Assembly (NCBI RefSeq): GCF_027947535.2
Contig: NZ_JAAGKO020000002.1
Location: 124,001-188,000 of the forward strand
Source of the DNA: Streptantibioticus silvisoli
Lineage (GTDB): Bacteria; Actinomycetota; Actinomycetes; Streptomycetales; Streptomycetaceae
Reading direction: 5' to 3'
DNA: 64,000 nt
Both the position numbers and the translations under genes were made by a program. Positions 31,479 through 40,290 of this stretch are shown here, piece after piece. Each line of letters opens with the position of its first letter. Position 1 is the first letter of the stretch. The notes below the pieces were generated by a model, which saw only the letters and a list, made by a program, of their open reading frames with translations, made no database searches and was not told the origin of the DNA.

Positions 31479-31572
31479 GTGTTGATGACCGACGCTGCCG
31501 TGCCGAGGCGACCCCTGAGCCCCCTCAGGTCCGACCGGTGCGGCGAGCCCGACCCGACAGGAACCACCCGAC

Positions 31573-32157
31573 GTGTTCAGCATCACCGTCGCCGCCATCG
31601 TCTTCGGCGTCGTCTTCCTCGCGGAACTGCCCGACAAGACCGCGCTGGCCAGCCTCATGCTCGGCGCCCGCTACCGCTCCTCCTACGTCTTCTGCGGCAT
31701 CGCCGCCGCCTTCCTGGTGCACGTCTGCGTCGCCATCGCGGCGGGCAGCCTGCTCGGTCTGCTGCCGCACCGCTGGGTGCAGGGCGTGGTCGGCCTGCTC
31801 TTCCTCGCGGGGGCGGCGATGCTGCTGCTGCACAAGGAGGACGAGGAGGAGGACGGCCCGAAGGAGCCGAAGAACGAGAGCTTCTGGAAGGTGGCCGGCG
31901 CCGGCTTCACGCTCATCCTGGTCGCCGAGTTCGGCGACCTGACGCAGATCATGACCGCCAACCTGGCCGCCCGCTACGACTCCCCGTTCTCCGTCGGCGT
32001 CGGCGCGGTCCTGGCCCTGTGGGCGGTCGCCGCCCTCGGCATCCTCGGCGGCAAGGCGCTGATGAAGCGCGTCCCGCTGTCGCTGATCACCAAGGTCGCG
32101 GCGGCCGTCATGGTCGTCATGGCCGGCATCAGCCTCTACGAGGCCGTCGCGGGCTGA
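31573..32157 (+). CDS. GDT1/TMEM165 (UPF0016) family cation exporter, probably Mn2+
   Basis: A 194-residue membrane protein of two homologous three-helix halves. The first motif is AELPDKTALASL and the second AEFGDLTQIM, corresponding to the paired E-x-G-D-[KR]-[ST] motifs that bind the cation. A charged cytoplasmic loop (HKEDEEEDGPKEPKNE) joins the halves. Bacterial members export manganese. The start is GTG 31573 after AGGAA. It is controlled by the yybP-ykoY riboswitch just upstream, so expression should rise with intracellular Mn2+. It is monocistronic and convergent with the XRE regulator gene. Confidence 0.92.
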   Translation: MFSITVAAIVFGVVFLAELPDKTALASLMLGARYRSSYVFCGIAAAFLVHVCVAIAAGSLLGLLPHRWVQGVVGLLFLAGAAMLLLHKEDEEEDGPKEPKNESFWKVAGAGFTLILVAEFGDLTQIMTANLAARYDSPFSVGVGAVLALWAVAALGILGGKALMKRVPLSLITKVAAAVMVVMAGISLYEAVAG

Positions 32158-32187
32158 GCCGGCCGGCGCGCGCCGCCGCCCGGCGGG

Positions 32188-33078
32188 TCACGCCCCGCCG
32201 GGCCGCTCGTACGCCGGGGCCGGATGGGGCGCGGTCCCGCCGGTCCAGCTGGCCAGCAGGTCGAGCGCCGCCTCCGACGCGGAGGCGGGCTCGGCGGTGT
32301 AGACCGTCAGCGTCTGGTCCTGGTCGCCCATGACGGCCAGCGTCTCGTACGACAGCGTCATCCGGCCGACCACCGGGTGGTGGAACTGCTTGGTGCCGTG
32401 CGTGTGCTGGTGCACGTTGTGGTCCGCCCACCAGGTGCGGAACTCCGGGCTGCGCAGCGACAGTTCGCCGATCAGCTCGGCCAGTTGCGGATCGCAGGCG
32501 TGACGGCCGCTGTAGAGGTGCAGGACCGCCACCACGTCCGCCGCGTTGCGCCGCCAGTCGGTGAACAGGCTGCGCGCGTTCTCGTCGAGGAAGACGAAGC
32601 GGGCGAAGTTGCGCTCGCGGTGCGGCAGCGCGTCGAAGTCGGTGTACATCGCCCGGGCGGTGCGGTTCGCGGCCAGCACGTCCATCCGGCGGCCGGTGAT
32701 CATGGCCGGTTTGGGTTCCAGCGCCTCCAGCACCCGGTACATCGCCGGCCGTACCCGTTGCGGCGGCAGCGGGCGCGGCCGGCCGCTGCCGCGGAACGGT
32801 TTGGGGCGGGCCAGGGTGAACAGGTGGGCGCGTTCGGTCGCGTCGAGCCGCAGCGCGCGGGCCACCGCGTCGAGCACCGCCTCGGAGGCGTTCAGGTTCC
32901 GGCCGCGTTCCAGCCGGACGTAGTAGTCGACGTTGATGCCGGCCAGCCGCGCGACTTCCTCACGGCGCAGCCCCGGCACCCGGCGCACTCCGGGGCCGGC
33001 GCCGACCCCGGCCTCCTCGGGAGTGATCCGGGCCCGCCGCGAGCGCAGGAACTCGCTCAGTTCCTCGGTACGGTCCAT
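32188..33078 (-). CDS. XRE-type regulator with MmyB-like ligand-binding domain
   Basis: A 296-residue protein: an N-terminal helix-turn-helix (~10-75; LSEFLRSRRARITPEEAG, GLRREEVARLAGINVDYYVR, LERGRNLNASEAVLDAVARA) and a C-terminal MmyB-like (PAS-type) domain with PAMITGRRMDVLAANRTARA and ARFVFLDENARSLFTDW. This is a very common Streptomyces regulator class that usually controls a neighbouring oxidoreductase; fatty-acid binding is known for one member. No divergent enzyme gene is present, since the neighbours are convergent GDT1 and co-directional HAD genes. The start at 33078 begins MDRTEELSEF. Confidence 0.93.
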   Translation of the reverse strand: MDRTEELSEFLRSRRARITPEEAGVGAGPGVRRVPGLRREEVARLAGINVDYYVRLERGRNLNASEAVLDAVARALRLDATERAHLFTLARPKPFRGSGRPRPLPPQRVRPAMYRVLEALEPKPAMITGRRMDVLAANRTARAMYTDFDALPHRERNFARFVFLDENARSLFTDWRRNAADVVAVLHLYSGRHACDPQLAELIGELSLRSPEFRTWWADHNVHQHTHGTKQFHHPVVGRMTLSYETLAVMGDQDQTLTVYTAEPASASEAALDLLASWTGGTAPHPAPAYERPGGA

Positions 33079-33164
33079 GCCTCCACGGTATGCGGCGGCC
33101 GGCCCGCGCGGCCCGGCCCAAAGGGGGCCTGCCGCACCCCCGGGACCGGCCGCCGCGCGGTCCG

Positions 33165-33827
33165 TCAGCCGAAGCGCAGCGTCAGCGCGCCGCCGTCGGT
33201 CGGCTCCACGCGCAGCCCCTCCAGGGTGGGGACGTGCACCGTCGGGTGGTGGGCGAGCGCCCGCGGGCCGACGCCGACGACGCGCATGCCGGCCGCCAGG
33301 CCCGCGGCGATGCCCGCCTCGGAGTCCTCGAAGACCACGCAGTCGCGGGGGGCGAAGCCCAGTTCGGCGGCGGCCTTCAAGAAGCCCTCGGGGTCGGGCT
33401 TGCTGGCGCTGACGCTCTCGGCGGTCACCCGCACCGCGGGCAGCGGCAGTCCGGCGGCGGCCATCCGCGCGGCGGACAGCGCGGCGTCGGCCGACGTCAC
33501 CAGCGCGTGCGGCCGGCCGGTCAGCGAGGCGAGGAACCCGGCGGCGCCGCCCACCTGCGTCACCCCGTCCATGTCGGCGGTCTCCTCGGCGAGCATCAGC
33601 ACGTTCTCCGCCAGGTTGTCCGCCGCCGGGCGGTCCGGCAGCAGCGCCGCCATCGTGGCGTGGCCCTGGCGGCCGTGCACGACCTTCAGCACCGCGTCAC
33701 CGTCCAGCCCGTGGCGGTCCGCCCAGCGCCGCCAGACCCGCGAGACCACGGCGTCCGAGTCGACGAGCGTGCCGTCCATGTCCAGCAGGACGGCCTGGAA
33801 GGTACCGAGGGGCTGGGGGGTGGTCAT
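33165..33827 (-). CDS. HAD-superfamily phosphatase
   Basis: A 220-residue protein. The nucleophile motif is VLLDMDGTLVDSD (DxDGT), motif II is ALVTSAD, the Lys motif is SASKPDPEGFLKAA and the acidic motif is CVVFEDSEAGIAAG. The helical cap between residues 20 and 85 is of subclass IA, as in sugar-phosphate (DL-glycerol-3-phosphatase or 2-deoxyglucose-6-phosphatase) enzymes. The start at 33827 gives the usual short N-terminus before the nucleophile; the longer open frame is Arg/Pro low complexity. The natural substrate cannot be told from sequence. Confidence 0.92.
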   Translation of the reverse strand: MTTPQPLGTFQAVLLDMDGTLVDSDAVVSRVWRRWADRHGLDGDAVLKVVHGRQGHATMAALLPDRPAADNLAENVLMLAEETADMDGVTQVGGAAGFLASLTGRPHALVTSADAALSAARMAAAGLPLPAVRVTAESVSASKPDPEGFLKAAAELGFAPRDCVVFEDSEAGIAAGLAAGMRVVGVGPRALAHHPTVHVPTLEGLRVEPTDGGALTLRFG

Positions 33828-33882
33828 CAGGCGGGCCGTCCTTCGGGTGGCGAGAGGGTGCGCCTCTCGGCGAGCGGTCGGG

Positions 33883-33930
33883 GGTCGTGCGGTTCTGCGG
33901 TCGTGCGGTTCTGTGGTCGTGCGGTGGTGC
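33883..33930. repeat. Three 16-bp tandem repeats upstream of the HAD gene
   Basis: GGTCGTGCGGTTCTGC is repeated three times with one or a few changes, followed by further GGT/CGG-rich sequence to about 34070. It lies in the 340-bp gap between the HAD phosphatase and the divergent PGPGW gene. No gene is seen in that gap. Confidence 0.7.
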
Positions 33931-34170
33931 GGTTCAACGGCCCTTCGGTCCTGAGCCGGCCCGCGGTGGTGCTGCGGGTGGTCCGGGTGGTCCGGGGCCG
34001 GTCGGGGCGTACGGTTCCGCGGTTCCGCGGGGTCCGGGGAGCTAGGTCCGGGCGGCCGGGCGGGCGCGCGGTCCGGCAGATGGTCCAACGATCAATCTCT
34101 TGAGTCACCCAGGCTACAAAGGCCGCCCGGTGCCGGGCCACGGATTCGGCGGTGACATGGCGCATATCGT

Positions 34171-34584
34171 ATGAATATGGACCCCCTCCAGCGCATCGTC
34201 CGCACCGTCGCCGGCTCGCTGCTGCTGGCGCTGGGGGTCGTGCTCCTGGTGCTGCCCGGTCCCGGTCTGCTGCTGGTGCTCGCCGGTCTGGTGGTCCTGT
34301 CCCCCGTCTTCCCCCGGCTGGAGCGCCATCTCGCGCCGGTGCGGCGCCGGGCGCTGCGGGCCGCGCGGGAGAGCGTCTCCTCGCCGTCGCGCATCGCCGG
34401 CTCGGTCGCCGTCGGTGCCGCGCTCGTCGCGGGCGGTGTGGTCTGGACGGTCGATCCCGGTCTCCCGCTCGGCGGCTGGCCGACCGGCTCCGGGCTGATC
34501 CTGTCCGGCGTCGTGCTGTTGGGCCTGCTGGTCCACAGCCGCCGCCAGGTCCGGGCGGCGGACGGCCGTACCGGAGAAGACTGA
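34171..34584 (+). CDS. PGPGW-domain transmembrane protein
   Basis: A 137-residue membrane protein with the motif VVLLVLPGPGLLLVLAGLVV in the first helix hairpin (PGPG turn), a basic cytoplasmic segment (FPRLERHLAPVRRRALRAAR) and two further helices. This is the putative transmembrane PGPGW family, of unknown function. The start at ATG 34171 or 34177 lacks an obvious ribosome-binding site, so a near-leaderless transcript is possible. Confidence 0.85.
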   Translation: MNMDPLQRIVRTVAGSLLLALGVVLLVLPGPGLLLVLAGLVVLSPVFPRLERHLAPVRRRALRAARESVSSPSRIAGSVAVGAALVAGGVVWTVDPGLPLGGWPTGSGLILSGVVLLGLLVHSRRQVRAADGRTGED

Positions 34585-34763
34585 CGCAGCGGCCCCCGCC
34601 CGCCGGTCAGGGTAAACGGGCGGGAGCCACTTTGTTCCTCCACGATACAAAGAGAAGTGCCCTCCGCGCCAGTGACTGTCCGGTAGCAAAGCGCGGACCC
34701 CCGCCGCGGCCACCGCTCCCGCCCGCCCCGAACCCGCCCGCGCACGGTCCGCGGCCGGCCGTC

Positions 34764-35285
34764 TCAGGCGCCGACCGAGCCGTCGACCGCCTCGCGCAGC
34801 AGGTCGGCGTGGCCGTTGTGGCGGGCGTAGTCGTGGATGAGGTGCAGCATGACCAGCCGCAGCGAGACGTCCTCACCCCACCGTTCGGCGTGCCGGACGA
34901 TGTCCAGCGACTCCGCGTCGCGTTCGATGCGCCGGGCGTGCTCGACCTCCGCCCGCCAGGCGGCGAACGCTTGCGAGCGGGTCGCGCCGGCCGCGTCGTA
35001 GGCGGCCTGGAAGTCGTGCTCGTCGGACCACACGTGCGGCAGCGTCTCGCCGTTGACCACCCGGCGGAACCACTGCCGCTCGACCTCGGCCATGTGCCGC
35101 ACCAGCCCCAGCAGGGTCAGCGTCGACGGCGGCACCGACCGGGTCCGCAACTGCTCGTCGCTGAGCCCGTCGCACTTCATCGCCAGCGTCGCCCGGTGGA
35201 AGTCCAGGAACGCCCGCAGCATCTCGCGTTCCCCGCCCACCAGCGGCGGGTCGATCCGTTCGGTGGCCACGGCCGCCTCCCTCAC
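34764..35285 (-). CDS. DinB-superfamily protein (DUF664-type)
   Basis: A 173-residue four-helix-bundle protein. LRAFLDFHRATLAMKCDGLS, LTLLGLVRHMAEVERQWFRR and LHLIHDYARHNGHADLLREA place three conserved His residues (H in VRHMAEVE; HxxxH in HDYARHNGH) as in DinB/mycothiol-dependent-type metal sites. Such proteins are often thiol S-transferases. The start may be GTG at MREAAVATERI or a later Val. It is not in an obvious operon. Confidence 0.88.
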   Translation of the reverse strand: MREAAVATERIDPPLVGGEREMLRAFLDFHRATLAMKCDGLSDEQLRTRSVPPSTLTLLGLVRHMAEVERQWFRRVVNGETLPHVWSDEHDFQAAYDAAGATRSQAFAAWRAEVEHARRIERDAESLDIVRHAERWGEDVSLRLVMLHLIHDYARHNGHADLLREAVDGSVGA

Positions 35286-35401
35286 CCCGGCGCGCTCGCC
35301 GCCCCGGACCGGGTCACCCTGCCACGCGTCCCGGGCGGCGGCCCAGCGGGTTCGGTCCGCCGACGGCTCGACGGGGTGGGCGGGTCCGTGGTTCGGCGGG
35401 G

Positions 35402-35980
35402 TCAGCCGGCCGGCGGCTCGACGGGCGGGCCGGCCGGGGGCTCGACGTACTGGAGCAGGCCGTAGGTGAAGTGGCCGGTCTCGCCGCCGGGGAAGACCAG
35501 CCGCCAGCGGGTCGGCGCGTCACCCTCGCGCGGGCGGGCCGGGGGGAAGGCGCGGGCGGCCTCCTCGACGGTGTGCGACCAGGGGGCGAGGGCGGCCGGG
35601 GTGGCGGGGGCCGGGGGAGCGGCGGCGCCGGGGGCGCGTACCAGCCACTCGTTCCACACCCGGCCGTCCGGTCCGACCAGGGCCTCGAACCGCAGGCCGG
35701 GCCACAGCGGCACCGGCCACCGCAGCGCCCGGCAGGTCACGTCGCCCAGCCGCTGGTCCGCCTGCTGCGACGGCGCTCCCAGCAGCATCCACAGCCGCCG
35801 CTCGCCCTGCGGGAAGCCGCGGGCCCGCAAGGTGGCCTGCCAGTGCCGGTTGGCCCGGCGCATCGCGTCCCGGTCGGTGCCCAGCTCGCGCAGCGCGTCC
35901 CGCACCAGGTCGGCCTGGTGGTCGGCCATCCTGCGCAGCAGGACCAGTTGCAGACCCGCCGGGCCGAAGTCGCCGCTCAT
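35402..35980 (-). CDS. Hypothetical protein, 192 aa
   Basis: A 192-residue soluble protein: MSGDFGPAGLQLVLLRRMAD, ADLVRDALRELGTDRDAMRR, RGFPQGERRLWMLLGAPSQQ, then a beta-rich half (LRFEALVGPDGRVWNEWLVR, WRLVFPGGETGHFTYGLLQY) and a Pro-rich end. It has coherent codon use and no signal peptide. I do not recognise a family. ATG 35980 is chosen because residues upstream are Arg/Pro low complexity. Downstream is the DinB gene on the same strand. Confidence 0.65.
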   Translation of the reverse strand: MSGDFGPAGLQLVLLRRMADHQADLVRDALRELGTDRDAMRRANRHWQATLRARGFPQGERRLWMLLGAPSQQADQRLGDVTCRALRWPVPLWPGLRFEALVGPDGRVWNEWLVRAPGAAAPPAPATPAALAPWSHTVEEAARAFPPARPREGDAPTRWRLVFPGGETGHFTYGLLQYVEPPAGPPVEPPAG

Positions 35981-36074
35981 CACACCGATGCTACTGAGCC
36001 GCCGATGCCGCGGAGCCGCTGACGTGGCGGGGAGGCCGTGCCGCGCAGGCGCTGACGTCACCGGGCCGACGGCG

Positions 36075-37244
36075 CTACTGGGCGCGGCGCTCCGGGGCGT
36101 CCCAGCCGGTCGCGCGGACCTTGGTCAGGCCCCGCTTGAGGAAGCCGGCCAGCGGACGTTCGACGAACCGGTGCACCAGCCAGGCCGCGTACAGGAAGAA
36201 CGTGATGGTCGCGACCAGCAGGACCCAGGACGGGACGAAGCCGTGCAGGTGGTCGATGACGATCCAGCCGAGGTGCTCGTGCAGCAGGTACAGCGGGTAC
36301 GTCATCGCGCCCGCCGTGGTCAGCCAGCGCCACTGGATGAAGTCCAGCTTGTGGTTGGCGGCCAGCAGCAGCACCGCGAAGCACGCGGTGACGACGGCCG
36401 CGGCGCACCACCACTGGAGCGGGTGGCCGACGTCGGTGCTCTCCCCGGGCAGCTGGCGCGAGACCTGGTGCAGCGCCAGCAGCCAGCACAGGCCGGTCAT
36501 CCCGACGGTGATCATGTCCGGGCCGAACCGGTACATCAGGTACATCATCAGACCGGCGGAGAAGTACATGGCCTCGCCGGGCATGGTGATGGTGCCCAGC
36601 AGCGAGATACCGGCGTTCTCCGCGACCACCGAGGCGATCAGCCAGATCCCGGCGAAGGCGACGACCCGCTTGTAGGACAGGCCGCGGTGCACCAGGAAGA
36701 GGAAGAGCAGGTAGAAGACCATCTCGCACCACAGCGTCCAGTACACGCCGTCGGTCTCGGCGACGTGCAGCGGGCTTTGGAGCATCGTCAGGTTGGTGAC
36801 CGTCTGCTGCGCGGTGATGTTGTCGCCGAGCCAGCCGTCGCCGAACGCCAGCGTCAGCAAGGTGGTGGCCAGCACCGCGAACCAGTACGCCGGGAACAGC
36901 CGGGTCACCCGGGAGACCAGGAACTGCTTCGGCGAACGGCCCCACGCGGTGAGGCAGATGACGAATCCGCTGATGAGGAAGAACAGCGGCACGCCCAGGT
37001 AGCCGTAGGCGGTGAACTTCCCCACGAACGGGAAGACCTGCTGGACCGGCCGGCCCCAGGGGTGGCTGCCGTGGATCGTCAGTGCCGTGTAGTGGAAGGC
37101 GACCACGAACAGGGCCGCGCACAAGCGGAGTCCGTCCAGCACGTACAACCGGGGGCGGCGTCCGCCGGGTCTCGGCGCCTGCGCGGCGCCGGCCTGCGGA
37201 TTCGGCCGGTCCTGGGGTTGGGTGGCGGATATGACGGCTGCCAT
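36075..37244 (-). CDS. Acyltransferase family 3 (OafA/YrhL-type) membrane protein
   Basis: A 389-residue protein with about ten transmembrane helices. GRRPRLYVLDGLRLCAALFV is the start of the acyltransferase-3 domain, ALFVVAFHYTALTIHG holds the conserved His, and YGYLGVPLFFLISGFVICLT is the family's FFxxSGF motif. MTYPLYLLHEHLG is the conserved Y-x-LH motif near the C-terminus. Members acylate sugars, cell-surface glycans or antibiotics. The start at ATG 37244 opens a Pro/Arg-rich cytoplasmic tail. The gene is single, with no glycan genes adjacent. Confidence 0.93.
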   Translation of the reverse strand: MAAVISATQPQDRPNPQAGAAQAPRPGGRRPRLYVLDGLRLCAALFVVAFHYTALTIHGSHPWGRPVQQVFPFVGKFTAYGYLGVPLFFLISGFVICLTAWGRSPKQFLVSRVTRLFPAYWFAVLATTLLTLAFGDGWLGDNITAQQTVTNLTMLQSPLHVAETDGVYWTLWCEMVFYLLFLFLVHRGLSYKRVVAFAGIWLIASVVAENAGISLLGTITMPGEAMYFSAGLMMYLMYRFGPDMITVGMTGLCWLLALHQVSRQLPGESTDVGHPLQWWCAAAVVTACFAVLLLAANHKLDFIQWRWLTTAGAMTYPLYLLHEHLGWIVIDHLHGFVPSWVLLVATITFFLYAAWLVHRFVERPLAGFLKRGLTKVRATGWDAPERRAQ

Positions 37245-37655
37245 GCGGAACTCCGTATCGGCTGTGCGGACGAGGCTTTTACGGGTCCTTGGACGTTAGC
37301 AGACCAACCTGTTGGCATTTCTCCGGTGAATGCCCCCAAGTCGGACAGCCGGTGACGAATGTCTCCCGTCGGTCCTGGACCGGCGTTGCGTTGTCATGGC
37401 ACTCCTGCCCCGGAACGCGGCGGCCAGACGCAACCGGCCGGGCCCCGGCGTCGCACGCGGTGACGGGTCCGCGCCGTCGGCCCCGGTGGCGCGAGGGCGG
37501 CCGCGGGGTGCGGTCACCCGGGGTGACGCCGAGTCAACTGCCGGTAAAAATCCTGGGATTGGCGATGCCGGGTGAGGTGCCTGAGCCCGGACCGGCCCGC
37601 TTTGTCGCCGACGCGACACGGGCCGCTCCGCCCGGGAACCGCCGCCGGGCCGCCC
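37245..37655. other. Intergenic region upstream of the acyltransferase gene
   Basis: Lies between the divergent end of the acyltransferase gene and the 14-bp repeats. It probably contains that gene's promoter near 37260-37330, where composition is less GC-rich. No coding frame or riboswitch motif was recognised. Confidence 0.4.
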
Positions 37656-37725
37656 ACCTCACCGGTGCGACCTCGCTGGTGCGACCTCGCTGGTGCGACC
37701 TCGCCGGTGCGACCTCACCGGTGCC
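37656..37725. repeat. Five 14-bp tandem repeats
   Basis: ACCTCACCGGTGCG and variants ACCTCGCTGGTGCG/ACCTCGCCGGTGCG follow each other exactly, five copies; further CACCGGTGC elements recur to about 37780. The CACCGGTG core is a palindrome in some copies. The array lies just past the end of the ECF operon (37862). Confidence 0.75.
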
Positions 37726-37861
37726 GCCGCGATGGGGCTGCCGGCCGCCCCGGTTGCTCGCCGGTGCCACCTCACCGGTGCCGCCCCTGCGTGGCGCACC
37801 GCTCCCGTCCGTGCGGCGCCGGTCCCGCCCACGCACCGGCCCCCGGCCGGGGCTCGTCCCC

Positions 37862-38680
37862 TTACCCCGGCGGTGCGAACTCGCCCTCCGCGCCGAACGC
37901 CGCCCGGCGGGTCGCCCGGCGCAGCGCCTTCAGGATCGGGGTGCCCAGGGCGAACGTCAGCACCGCGGTCACCGCCGCGCGCGGCAGGTCGAAGCCCAGC
38001 GACGTGGTCAGGCAGTACGCGGCGAACCGCGCCAGGTTGGCCGGCACCGCCGCGCCCGGCACGTAGGACACCCCGGAGGTCGGGCCCGCGAGGTACGGCC
38101 ACCCCTGGAGGTTCATCACCGTGCCGTACAGCACCGACGACACCACGCCGTACCCCGCCAGCAGCGCCAGTTCCCGCCGTCCGCGCAGCGCCCGTGCCCC
38201 CGGCAGCAGTCCGGCGCCGAAGGAGACCCAGCCCATCGCCAGCATCTGGAACGGCATCCACGGCCCCACCCCGCCGGTCAGCAGCGCCGAGGCGAACATC
38301 GACACTGCGCCCAGCGTGAAGCCGAACCCGGGCCCGAGCACCCGGCCGGCCAGCACCATCAGGAAGAACATCGGCTCGATCCCGGCCGTGCCGGCCCCCA
38401 GTGGCCGCAACGCGGCGCCGGCCGCCGCCAGCACCCCCAGCATCGCGACCGCCTTGGCGTCCAGCCCGGTGTCGGCGATGGTGGCGACCACCACCGCCAG
38501 CAGCATCGGCAGCAGCGCGGCGAACAGCCACGGCGCGTCCGAGCTGTGCGCCAGCCCCGAACCGGGGTCCGCCAGCAGCGGCCAGCCGAACGCCACCACC
38601 CCGACCGCCGAGACCAGCGCCAGCGCCACCAGCGACCGCACGCCCAGCCGCACCGGCGCCCCGGCGGTCCGCCGGCTCAC
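37862..38680 (-). CDS. ECF transporter S component (substrate-binding membrane subunit)
   Basis: A 272-residue membrane protein with about six helices (LVALALVSAVGVVAFGWPLL, EPMFFLMVLAGRVLGPGFGF, GGVGPWMPFQMLAMGWVSFG). It is of the CbrT-like ECF S-component type. GTG 38680 overlaps the stop of the ATPase gene (GTGA), as do the upstream junctions, so the operon is tightly coupled. The cobalamin riboswitch at the operon head indicates cobalamin or a cobalt-corrinoid as ligand. It is the last gene of the operon. Confidence 0.85.
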   Translation of the reverse strand: MSRRTAGAPVRLGVRSLVALALVSAVGVVAFGWPLLADPGSGLAHSSDAPWLFAALLPMLLAVVVATIADTGLDAKAVAMLGVLAAAGAALRPLGAGTAGIEPMFFLMVLAGRVLGPGFGFTLGAVSMFASALLTGGVGPWMPFQMLAMGWVSFGAGLLPGARALRGRRELALLAGYGVVSSVLYGTVMNLQGWPYLAGPTSGVSYVPGAAVPANLARFAAYCLTTSLGFDLPRAAVTAVLTFALGTPILKALRRATRRAAFGAEGEFAPPG

Positions 38681-40290
38681 CGTCCGCCGTCCAGCGCCGC
38701 CGCGACCTGACCGACCGTCAGCCACTCCTGCGGTTGCAGGACCTTGGCGACCTGCGGGGCGAACGCCGGTGAGGAGACGACGACTTCAGCGGTCGGACCG
38801 TCGGCCACCACCTCGCCGTCGGCCAGGATCACCACCCGGTCGGCCAGTTCGGCGGCCAGCTCCACGTCATGGGTGGCCAGCACGATGGCGTGGCCGGCGT
38901 CGGCCAGTGACCGCAGGTGCGCGGTCAGCCGGGCCTTCGCCGCGTAGTCCAGCCCCCGGGTCGGCTCGTCCAGCAGCAGCAGTGGCGGCCGCGCGGTCAG
39001 CACCACCGCCAGCGCCAGCGTCAGGCGCTGCCCCTCCGACAGGTCGCGCGGGTGCGTCGCGTCCGGCACCCCGGACAGCAGTTCGCCGACCAGCGCCCGG
39101 CAACTGCCCGGCGCCGCGCCCGCGTCCGTGTCGGCCGCCGCGCACTCCCCGGCCACCGTGTCCGCGTACAGCAGGTCGCGCGGCTCCTGCGGAACGAGCC
39201 CGACCCGGCGCACCAGCTCGCGCGGCGCCGTGCGGTGCGGCACCGCGCCGCCCACCTGCACGCTGCCCCCGGTCGGCGCGTGCAGCCCGGTCAGGCAGCC
39301 CAGCAGCGTCGACTTGCCGGCGCCGTTGCGGCCCATCAGCGCGATCGCCTCGCCGGGCCGCACCGTCAGGTCGACACCGCGCAGCGCCTCGACCCGGCCG
39401 CGCCGCACCGCGAGCCGCCGGACGACGGCGACCGGCTCGGCGTCGGCCACCTGCCGCGGCGGCGCGGGGGAGCACCCCGCCAGCCGTTCGCGCAGCGGTC
39501 CGGCCCGGCGGCGCGCGTCGCGCACCGACAGCGGCGGCGGACTCCAGCCGGCCAGCCGGGCCAGGTCCACCACCGGCGGCCGGACCGGCGAGACCGCCAT
39601 CACCTCGGCCGGTCCGCCGACCACCGCGGCGGCGCCGGGGGCGGGCAGCAGCACCACCAGGTCGGCGTACTGCACGACGCGTTCCAGCCGGTGCTCGGCC
39701 AGCAGCACGGTGGTGCCCAGGTCGTGCACCAGGCGTTGCAGCACCGCCAGCACCTCCTCGGCGGCGCCGGGGTCGAGCGCGGAGGTCGGCTCGTCGAGCA
39801 CCAGCACCCGGGGGTGGGCGGTCAGCACCGAACCGATCGCGACCCGCTGCCGCTGCCCGCCGGACAGCGTGGCGATCGGCCGCTCCCGCAGTTCCGCCAG
39901 CCCCAGCAGGTCGAGCGTCTCCTCCACCCGGCGCCGCATGACGTCCGGCGCGATGCCCAACGACTCCATGCCGTAGGCGAGTTCGTCCTCCACGACATCG
40001 GTGACGAAGTGCGCCGCCGGGTCCTGGCCCACCGTGCCGACCACGTCGGCAAGCTCCCGCGGCCGGTGTGTGCGGGTGTCGCGCCCGGCCACGGTGACCC
40101 GGCCGGTCAGCCGGCCCCCGGTGAAGTGCGGCACCAGACCGCTCACCGCGTTCAGCAGGGTCGACTTGCCGACCCCGGACGGACCCGCCAGCAGGCACAA
40201 CTCGCCCTCCGGAACGGTCAGTTCGATACCGGCCAGCGCCGGCGCCGCGGTGTCGGCGTACCGCACGCCCACGTTCTCGAACCGGATCAC
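38677..40290 (-). CDS. Duplicated ECF ATPase (two ABC domains)
   Basis: A 537-residue protein with two complete ABC ATPase domains. Domain 1: Walker A GPSGVGKST, signature LSGGQRQRVA, Walker B VLVLDEPTSAL. Domain 2: Walker A GRNGAGKST, signature LSEGQRLTLA, Walker B LLLLDEPTRGL. It is the fused form of the EcfA/EcfA' pair that powers vitamin import. GTG 40290 overlaps the upstream T-component stop; AAGGGG lies just before it. Confidence 0.93.
   Translation of the reverse strand: MIRFENVGVRYADTAAPALAGIELTVPEGELCLLAGPSGVGKSTLLNAVSGLVPHFTGGRLTGRVTVAGRDTRTHRPRELADVVGTVGQDPAAHFVTDVVEDELAYGMESLGIAPDVMRRRVEETLDLLGLAELRERPIATLSGGQRQRVAIGSVLTAHPRVLVLDEPTSALDPGAAEEVLAVLQRLVHDLGTTVLLAEHRLERVVQYADLVVLLPAPGAAAVVGGPAEVMAVSPVRPPVVDLARLAGWSPPPLSVRDARRRAGPLRERLAGCSPAPPRQVADAEPVAVVRRLAVRRGRVEALRGVDLTVRPGEAIALMGRNGAGKSTLLGCLTGLHAPTGGSVQVGGAVPHRTAPRELVRRVGLVPQEPRDLLYADTVAGECAAADTDAGAAPGSCRALVGELLSGVPDATHPRDLSEGQRLTLALAVVLTARPPLLLLDEPTRGLDYAAKARLTAHLRSLADAGHAIVLATHDVELAAELADRVVILADGEVVADGPTAEVVVSSPAFAPQVAKVLQPQEWLTVGQVAAALDGGR

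Noticed and set aside
37245-37725. Second riboswitch near the end of the ECF operon
   Set aside because: No B12-box core in either orientation; the striking sequence is only a 14-bp tandem repeat.
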